Origin: an uncultured Clostridia bacterium
Lineage (GTDB): Bacteria; Bacillota; Clostridia; TANB77; CAG-508
Length of the DNA: 9,570 bases
Reading direction: 5' to 3'
NCBI GenBank assembly: GCA_947628395.1
Contig: CANQZP010000051.1
Coordinates: 1 to 9,570 of the forward strand
Positions 5,585 through 9,570 of this stretch are shown here, piece after piece; position 1 is the first letter of the stretch; each line of letters begins with the position of its first letter. A program made the translations under genes and the position numbers. Below the pieces are notes generated by a model that saw nothing but the letters and a program-made list of their open reading frames with translations, made no database searches and was not told the DNA's origin.

Positions 5585-6871
5585 TTAATTCTTCTTTGTA
5601 ATTTTTTCCATTCCACCCATATAAGGTCTTAAAGGTTCTGGAATAGAAATTGAACCATCTTCATTATAATTATTTTCTAAGAAAGCAATAAGCATACGAG
5701 GTGGGGCTACGACAGTATTATTTAAAGTATGAGCATAATAATTTCCTTTTTCACCTTTTATTCTAATTCCAAGACGTCTTGCTTGTGCATCTGTTAAATT
5801 AGAACAACTTCCAACTTCAAAATATTTTTGTTGTCTAGGACTCCAAGCTTCAACATCAACACTTTTTGCTTTTAAGTCTGCTAAATCACCACTACAACAT
5901 TCTAATGTTCTTACTGGAATATCCATACTTCTGAAAAGTTCAACAGTATAGTTCCAAAGTTTATCATACCATTTATAACTATCTTCAGGCTCACAAACTA
6001 CAATCATTTCTTGTTTTTCAAATTGATGAATTCTATAAACACCTCTTTCTTCAATTCCATGAGCACCTTTTTCTTTTCTAAAACATGGAGAATATGAGGT
6101 CATAGTATAAGGTAAATCTGATTTATTTAAAATTTGTCCTTTAAATTTCCCAATCATAGAATGTTCGCTAGTACCAATTAAATATAAATCTTCACCTTCA
6201 ATTTTATACATCATAGCATCCATTTCTTCAAAGCTCATTACACCTGTAACAACATCAGAACGAATCATATAAGGTGGAATACAATAAGTAAATCCTTTAT
6301 TAATCATGAAATCTCTAGCATAAGATAAAATTGCAGAATGAAGTCTTGCAATATCCCCAGTTAAATAGTAAAAACCATTTCCAGCTACTCTACGAGCAGA
6401 GTCTAAATCAATACCAGATAAGCTTTCCATGATATCAGTATGATATGGTATTTCGTAATCAGGAACTACAGGATCTCCAAATTTTTCATTTTCAACATTT
6501 TTACTATCATCTTCACCGATAGGAACTGACTCGTGCATAATGTTTGGAATTTTCATCATGATTTCTGTTACTTTTTCAGAATATTCTGTTTCTAATTTTT
6601 CATTATTTTCTAATTCGTCATTAATTTCTTTTACTTCTAATTTTATTTTTTCAGCTTCTTCTTTTTTTCCATCACGCATTAAGTTACCAATCTCAGAACT
6701 TAAAGAATTTCTTCTCATTCTAAGGTCATCACCTTTTAATTTTAGCTCCCTATTTTTTTCATCAAGTTCAAGAACTTGATCAACAAGTTCTAATTTATGC
6801 ATTTGAAATTTTTTCTTTATATTTTCTTTTACAACATCTGGATTTTCTCTTAAAAATTTAATATCTATCAT
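5585..6871 (-). CDS. serS: Seryl-tRNA synthetase
   Basis: Class II aminoacyl-tRNA synthetase that charges tRNA-Ser (and tRNA-Sec where present). Residues 1-110 form the N-terminal tRNA-binding domain, with a long charged coiled coil (about 28-105) that grips the tRNA-Ser long variable arm. The catalytic core carries TSEH (234-237), motif 2 with FRKEKGAHG...YRIHQFEK (264-286), and the serine-pocket region FEVGSCSN (351-358) followed by TDAQARRL. Motif 3 reads NNTVVAPPRMLIAFLEN (384-400). The motif 3 arginine (R392) is present, but the surrounding VAPPR differs from the GSGLAVGR-like form of Escherichia coli and Bacillus, so this belongs to a distinct SerRS branch. The length of 428 is normal. 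AAAAGAGGT (6879-6887) lies directly after the stop of the upstream DUF1653 gene, indicating a tight operon. I see no T-box leader ahead of the operon. Confidence 0.96.
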   Translation of the reverse strand: MIDIKFLRENPDVVKENIKKKFQMHKLELVDQVLELDEKNRELKLKGDDLRMRRNSLSSEIGNLMRDGKKEEAEKIKLEVKEINDELENNEKLETEYSEKVTEIMMKIPNIMHESVPIGEDDSKNVENEKFGDPVVPDYEIPYHTDIMESLSGIDLDSARRVAGNGFYYLTGDIARLHSAILSYARDFMINKGFTYCIPPYMIRSDVVTGVMSFEEMDAMMYKIEGEDLYLIGTSEHSMIGKFKGQILNKSDLPYTMTSYSPCFRKEKGAHGIEERGVYRIHQFEKQEMIVVCEPEDSYKWYDKLWNYTVELFRSMDIPVRTLECCSGDLADLKAKSVDVEAWSPRQQKYFEVGSCSNLTDAQARRLGIRIKGEKGNYYAHTLNNTVVAPPRMLIAFLENNYNEDGSISIPEPLRPYMGGMEKITKKN

Positions 6872-6887
6872 AAATATTACCTCTTTT

Positions 6888-7151
6888 CTATTTTAAATAA
6901 TTTTCTGAAACTTTATCACATAATTCAAATCTATGTTTTTGACCAGTAATATTGTCAGACCTATCGGAAATTTCTTCTAAAAACATTTTTGCTGGTCTTA
7001 CCCAAATATTTTTATCATCTTCTCTTTGATATAAAGGTTTGTATATAACTAATTCTTCTTGCGTTTCGGAGTCATAGCCTATATTTTCTACAAAATAATA
7101 ATTACCTTTGAAATGTCTATAAACTCTACAAATTTTTATTTCATTATTCAT
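6888..7151 (-). CDS. DUF1653 domain protein
   Basis: Small cytoplasmic protein of 87 residues. The first 55 residues match the DUF1653 pattern: YRHFKGNYYFVENIG, then SETQEELVIYKPLY, then IWVRPAKMFLE. This is a compact beta-rich unit of unknown function, often annotated as a stand-alone protein in Firmicutes and Proteobacteria. The tail (about 60-87) is charged and unassigned. AAGGAGGT at about 7160-7167 (plus coordinates) is the best binding site of the operon. The gene ends with TAG at 6888-6890, immediately followed by the serS binding site, so it is the first gene of a DUF1653-serS-engB unit. A link to translation is suggested only by this company. Confidence 0.85.
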   Translation of the reverse strand: MNNEIKICRVYRHFKGNYYFVENIGYDSETQEELVIYKPLYQREDDKNIWVRPAKMFLEEISDRSDNITGQKHRFELCDKVSENYLK

Positions 7152-7181
7152 ATTCTAATACCTCCTTAAAAATTTAAACAA

Positions 7182-7210
7182 AGTTTATCATAAAAAAAAA
7201 GATTTTACAA
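7182..7210 (-). promoter_or_regulatory. Promoter of the DUF1653-serS-engB operon
   Basis: Read on the minus strand: -35 TTGTAA (7210-7205), a 17-base spacer, and an extended -10 TGA-TAAACT with the box at 7187-7182. Each box matches consensus at four of six positions, helped by the TG extension. Transcription would start near 7175, only about 25 bases before the start codon, which leaves no room for a T-box or other long leader. Confidence 0.55.
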
Positions 7211-7262
7211 TATGAAAATTAACTTTCAAGGAAATTTAAGGAATATTATATTAAACAATTCA

Positions 7263-7268
7263 TATAAT
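7263..7268 (+). promoter_or_regulatory. -10 box of the DUF2508 gene (no clear -35)
   Basis: TATAAT at 7263-7268 matches consensus and would start transcription near 7275, ahead of the TAGGAGG site. A second TATAAT (7272-7277) is too close to the start codon to be useful. No convincing -35 lies 16-18 bases upstream. Together with the opposite-facing operon promoter this makes 7152-7291 a divergent intergenic region. Confidence 0.4.
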
Positions 7269-7291
7269 AATTATAATAGGAGGAATAAAGA

Positions 7292-7588
7292 ATGAGAGAA
7301 GAATATATAAAAGAGATTCCACTTATAAATTTAGATGAAGATGCTGCTGATATGGAAATAATAAGGAGTATATTGAAAGCGCAAAAAGAATTAGAAATAG
7401 CACATAGAAATTTTGATTATGCTGAGGGTGATTTGGTAGATTATTATACTTATAAAATAAAGTCGGAGGAATCGAAGATAGATTATTTATTAAGAAAAGC
7501 AAAGGATAAAAAATTAGTTATGAGTGTTATTACGGCTAAAGAAGAATATAAGAAAATTAAGTTAGAAGAAGCAGAGAATCAAACATAG
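7292..7588 (+). CDS. DUF2508 (YaaL-like) family protein
   Basis: Small, soluble, highly charged and largely helical protein of 98 residues. Residues 22-75 match the DUF2508/YaaL pattern: ILKAQKELEIAHRNFDYAEG, then LVDYYTYKIKSEESKIDYLL, then RKAKDKKL. The family's function is unknown; in many Firmicutes the gene sits near recR and sporulation genes such as bofA, neither of which is seen here. The tail is Glu/Lys-rich. TAGGAGG at 7278-7283 is well spaced from the ATG. The gene is divergent from the DUF1653-serS-engB operon and seems transcribed alone; no clear terminator follows it. Confidence 0.75.
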   Translation: MREEYIKEIPLINLDEDAADMEIIRSILKAQKELEIAHRNFDYAEGDLVDYYTYKIKSEESKIDYLLRKAKDKKLVMSVITAKEEYKKIKLEEAENQT

Positions 7589-7628
7589 GTAATGAAAAAA
7601 GAGTTTTTAAATTTAAAGTGATACTGAC

Positions 7629-7663
7629 TTGACATTTAAGTTTTTTATTTGTAAGATTATAAT
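7629..7663 (+). promoter_or_regulatory. Promoter of the (AC)n mini-ORF
   Basis: A perfect -35 box TTGACA (7629-7634) is followed after 17 bases by TAAGAT (7652-7657), an acceptable -10. A perfect TATAAT immediately after it (7658-7663) is 23 bases from the -35, too far for normal spacing. Either way transcription should start at about 7664-7670, just before the AAGGGAG ribosome binding site. Confidence 0.6.
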
Positions 7664-7689
7664 ATAAATTTTTTAAGGGAGAAATACAA

Positions 7690-7746
7690 ATGAAAAAGCT
7701 TGAAAGTCTTGCGAGAGTACACACACACACACACACACACAAGTAG
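7690..7746 (+). CDS. 18-codon mini-ORF interrupted by an (AC)11 microsatellite
   Basis: ATG at 7690 has a well-placed AAGGGAG site (7675-7681) and a promoter upstream. The frame reads MKKLESLARV, then alternating His-Thr from the AC run, then Lys and a TAG stop at 7744-7746. A terminator follows at 7782-7822. Promoter, binding site, start and terminator form a complete expression unit around almost no coding capacity. The sequence after the AC run aligns with the non-coding tail of the LamG gene at 8110-9223, so this is probably the collapsed remains of a related gene: its start joined to its tail. Whether a peptide is made is unknown. Confidence 0.4.
   Translation: MKKLESLARVHTHTHTHK
7719..7740 (+). 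repeat. (AC)11 dinucleotide microsatellite
   Basis: Eleven uninterrupted AC units sit in the first codons of a short ORF. Such tracts change length by polymerase slippage. At the matching place after the LamG gene (9232 onward) only ACACA is present, so the tract expanded in this copy. Confidence 0.95.
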
Positions 7747-7822
7747 TATTTTAAATAATAAAGAGTTGAACATAGATAAGGGTCTATGGGTTTTGTAGTG
7801 CGCAAAATCTGTAGGCTTTTTT
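7735..7822 (+). repeat. Direct repeat copy A (3' tail with terminator)
   Basis: Eighty-eight bases align without gaps to 9232-9319, with 14 differences by hand count (about 84% identity). The two copies flank the MITE-like element and the pilin-like/LamG gene. Differences within the terminator stem keep pairing, for example TAGGC in place of TAGAC, opposite GTCTA. Confidence 0.85.
7782..7822 (+). terminator. Intrinsic terminator, copy A
   Basis: The 14-base arms 7782-7795 and 7803-7816 pair throughout with several G-U pairs (GTCTATGGGTTTTG against CAAAATCTGTAGGC), loop TAGTGCG, followed by six T residues. It ends the mini-ORF transcript. Confidence 0.8.
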
Positions 7823-7861
7823 CATTTTTAAAAATTTTTTAAATGTTTGACAACCGCTCCC

Positions 7862-8055
7862 AGGGATTTATGCGAGTTTTTATAAAATTTTCATATTGAT
7901 TAATTTTTATGGCTTTGCTGTCGCAACTTTCAGATTAAAAAATTATCTGTAAGTTGCTTCAATCGCACTCGACCTAAAGGTCTCGTTTGGTCGCTGCGCA
8001 GCCATTAAAAATTTAATTCAATATGAAAATTCAACAAGAGATTTCAAAAATCCCT
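7862..8055. mobile_element. MITE-like non-coding inverted-repeat element (R2)
   Basis: The core 7886-8031 has 14-bp perfect ends (7886-7899 with 8018-8031) that continue imperfectly through TGGCT/AGCCA (7910-7914 with 8000-8004). Beyond the core, AGGGATTT (7862-7869) and AAATCCCT (8048-8055) are again inverted at equal spacing, so the element may be about 195 bases long. Inside are a strong hairpin (7923-7935 with 7945-7957) and a small one (7971-7974 with 7979-7982), giving a cloverleaf-like fold. There is no ORF. Parts recur at 4855-4877 (direct) and 9410-9457 (inverted). No clear target duplication is visible. It sits in the upstream region of the LamG gene and may affect its expression. 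Confidence 0.65.
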
Positions 8056-8109
8056 TCGCGCTGGTGTATTGTATAAAAAATATATATAAACAAAAGAAGG
8101 AGGAGAGAA

Positions 8110-9223
8110 ATGAAACATAAGGAAAAATTTATTAAGAAAGGTGTAGGGATAGGAAAAAGAGCGGACACAAGGCCCGCTACAGTATATGCCAAGGAGGAAT
8201 CTGCTATTACTTTAATTGCTTTAGTTATTACAATTATTGTTTTGTTGATTTTAGCAGGTGTAACGATTGCTATGGTTGTTGGTGATAATGGGATTTTGAC
8301 TAGGGCAAGGCAGGCTAAATCTGAAACAGAGACAGCTGAGTTTGTAGAAAAGGTACAGGTAGCTGCAGTAGGTTCTTTAAATACAGATGGAAGAGTAGAT
8401 TTGGATAATTTAAAGAGTGAATTAGAGAAGATTGATATTGAAACAGATGCAGAAGAGTTTCCTGTAATAGTAGAGAAGAATGATGAAAAGTTATTTATAT
8501 ATGATGATGGAGAGGTAGTTAAGGACAGTAGTAATGAATATATAAAAAATGGTCTAATGGTGGCGTATGATGGAATAAATAATACAGGAAATGGACATAA
8601 TGACACAGCAACAGTATGGAAAGATTTAAGTGGTAATGGAAATGATGGAACTTTAAAAGGTGAACCAACATGGCAGAATGATTGCTTAAAATTTAATGGA
8701 ACTGATAGTTGGGTAGATATAGGAAAGATGAATTATGAAAATGTAACTTTAGAAGCAGTTGTAATGAATAGTAATGAAATAAAAGATATAGAAGTAGATT
8801 ATATGTGTAATTTTGAAGGTGGAGGATATGGATTTTTATATAATTCTTTAGGAAATCATATTAAAAATACTTTTCTAATATATATTGGAAATGAATATAA
8901 ATTTATACAATCTAATGATGATATTGTAGCAAATAAAATATATTGTTTATCTGGAAATTATAATGGTAATGAATTAAAATTATTTGAAAATGGTCAAAGG
9001 TATTTTTTAAATATGAGTGGAAATGTTCAATCTCCTGCCCATAATGTTGATTTTGTATTAGGAGGAAATGTTAGTGCTTCTAATGTGGTTGCTGGAGATT
9101 GGTTTGAACGGAAATATGTATGCAGCTAGAATATATAATAGGGCGCTTACAGATGAAGAAATGTTGCATAATCAGAGAATAGATATGGAGAAATATGGAG
9201 TAGTGATAGAAGCGGGGGAATAG
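8110..9223 (+). CDS. Pilin-like N-terminus fused to a LamG-type domain, frameshifted near the end
   Basis: Predicted surface or pseudopilus-like protein. A long basic leader (1-31) precedes SAITLIALVITII and a hydrophobic helix to about residue 57, then GDNGILTRARQAK. This is the type IV pilin-like N-terminus seen in many Clostridia proteins, but the usual Gly before the cleavage point is Ala and the conserved Glu at mature position 5 is Ala. Residues about 144-337 are a LamG/concanavalin-like beta-sandwich (GLMVAYDG, WKDLSGNGNDGTL, FNGTDSWVDIG), a carbohydrate- or protein-binding fold. The open frame ends at 9129 as DWFERKYVCS. Shifting +1 at the in-frame CGG (9109-9111) restores GNMYAARIYNRALTDEEM and a natural end at 9221-9223 (about 370 residues), the expected end of LamG domains of this type. 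AAGGAGGAG at about 8097-8105 sets the start. It lies between a MITE-like element and a repeated terminator tail. Confidence 0.82.
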
Positions 9224-9231
9224 GTAAGGAA

Positions 9232-9319
9232 ACACATAAGCAATATTTAAAGTAGTAAAGAGATAAATATAGATAAAAGTCTATGGGTTTTGTAATGTGC
9301 AAAATCTGTAGACTTTTTT
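9232..9319 (+). repeat. Direct repeat copy B (3' tail with terminator)
   Basis: Partner of 7735-7822, starting 9 bases after the restored stop codon of the LamG gene. It shows what the tail looks like behind a full gene, with a short ACACA where copy A has (AC)11. Recombination between the copies would delete the MITE-like element and the LamG gene together. Confidence 0.85.
9279..9319 (+). terminator. Intrinsic terminator of the pilin-like/LamG gene, copy B
   Basis: Arms 9279-9292 and 9300-9313 pair over 14 positions (with G-U pairs), loop TAATGTG, followed by six T residues. It is homologous to the terminator at 7782-7822 and placed about 55 bases after the stop at 9221-9223, supporting that stop as the natural gene end. 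Confidence 0.85.
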
Positions 9320-9344
9320 GCTTTCCCATCAATGTCTATTTAAT

Positions 9345-9460
9345 TTAAGAAAAATTATTTCACTCATTAAAGCAGTATAATAATTGATTTTTAAATAGCT
9401 ACTTAAGCAGACCAAACGAGACCGTAGGTAAGTAGCGATTGAAGCAATTTACAGATATTT
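9345..9460. repeat. Third, mosaic copy (R3) of the dispersed repeat family
   Basis: The left part (9345-9392) matches the R1 left blocks at 4808-4850. The right part is an inverted match to R2: 9410-9423 equals the complement of 7979-7992 (14 bases), 9435-9447 the complement of 7954-7966 (13 bases), and 9449-9457 the complement of 7944-7952. The pieces occur in the same order, so this is a diverged copy in reverse orientation. No ORF is present. Confidence 0.65.
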
Positions 9461-9479
9461 TTGTATTTCGCATTTTCTT

Positions 9480-9511
9480 CGTAGACCGGGCGATTGATAA
9501 TCGCCCCTACG
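9480..9511. repeat. GC-rich palindrome with GGGCGATT/AATCGCCC stem
   Basis: GGGCGATT (9488-9495) pairs with AATCGCCC (9499-9506) around the loop GAT, extended by CGTAG (9480-9484) with CTACG (9507-9511) over an ACC bulge. It stands out against the AT-rich surroundings. Part of its right arm (TAGGGGCGA on the complement) recurs at 9555-9563, where the window ends, probably the start of a second copy. GTAGGGGCGA-type palindromes are frequent intergenic repeats in anaerobe genomes. Confidence 0.75.
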
Positions 9512-9570
9512 GTTCAAAATATATAATTCGTAGTAAAAAAAGGGCGGAGACGTGTAGGGGCGACTAGTAG

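Noticed and set aside
6540..6779. 79-codon plus-strand open frame inside serS
   Set aside because: It is antisense to the SerRS coiled coil; Phe/Ser-rich composition comes from reading Lys/Glu codons backwards.
7152..7291. Possible T-box leader for the serS operon
   Set aside because: The likely transcription start is only about 25 bases before the DUF1653 start codon, and neither a T-box antiterminator sequence nor a specifier loop is visible.
7588..7625. Terminator directly after the DUF2508 gene
   Set aside because: Only a five-pair A/T stem can be drawn, with no G-C content and no T tract.
7557..7805. Minus-strand open frame rich in Cys-Val repeats
   Set aside because: It is the antisense reading of the AC microsatellite and the repeated terminator tail, with no ribosome site and no protein features.
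8065..8095. Promoter directly upstream of the LamG gene
   Set aside because: TATAAA-like boxes are abundant, but none has a -35 box at 16-18 bases; AT-rich background explains them.
8031..8606. 191-codon minus-strand open frame opposite the pilin-like gene
   Set aside because: It is antisense to a gene with a recognisable pilin-like helix, LamG motifs and a strong ribosome site; its Ser/Thr/Ile-rich content is typical of a shadow frame.

Overview
The window is a very AT-rich stretch of bacterial chromosome. Strong AGGAGG-type ribosome binding sites, RNase J, a DUF2508 (YaaL-like) protein, a DUF1653 protein, a YkwD-type CAP protein and a pilin-like protein carrying a LamG fold all point to a low-GC Firmicute (Bacillota), most likely an uncultured Clostridia-type gut anaerobe. 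No rRNA, tRNA, CRISPR array or recognisable transposase gene is present.

Layout. Positions 36-500 (minus) hold the first third of a D-alanyl-D-alanine carboxypeptidase, cut off just after its SxN motif. A near-consensus promoter (584-612) then drives a roughly 290-base AU-rich leader with several stem-loops and a possible terminator, followed by RNase J (907-2760) and a good intrinsic terminator. Next come a solitary ATP-grasp-like protein (2872-3759) with its own extended -10 promoter, and a membrane-anchored SH3-CAP protein (3847-4608) whose ribosome binding site lies in a long-range stem. Positions 4609-4972 carry no gene and are packed with palindromes. On the minus strand, 7151 down to 4973 is a compact operon: DUF1653 protein, seryl-tRNA synthetase, and the ribosome-assembly GTPase EngB/YsxC, the last with a one-base frameshift. 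A divergent DUF2508 gene (7292-7588) follows. From 7600 to the end the window is accessory in character: a promoter and 18-codon mini-ORF containing an (AC)11 microsatellite, a terminator-bearing tail that is repeated directly after the next gene, a MITE-like inverted-repeat element, a frameshifted pilin-like/LamG surface gene (8110-9223), and more dispersed palindromic repeats up to the end.

The most interesting signal: the two single-base frameshifts (engB and the LamG gene) both fall on the codon CGG followed by A. In each case skipping the C gives a GGA glycine codon and restores the conserved family sequence. By my reading these are the only two in-frame CGG codons among roughly 2,500 codons of the window. 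This is either a coincidence of two indel errors or mutations, or a sign that CGG is an unassigned or starved codon tolerated by +1 frameshifting in this lineage. It can be tested.

Functionally the conserved genes are housekeeping (RNA decay and processing, tRNA charging, 50S ribosome assembly, cell wall). The right-hand quarter looks like a recombining surface-protein array, with repeated 3' tails and mobile palindromic elements between units.
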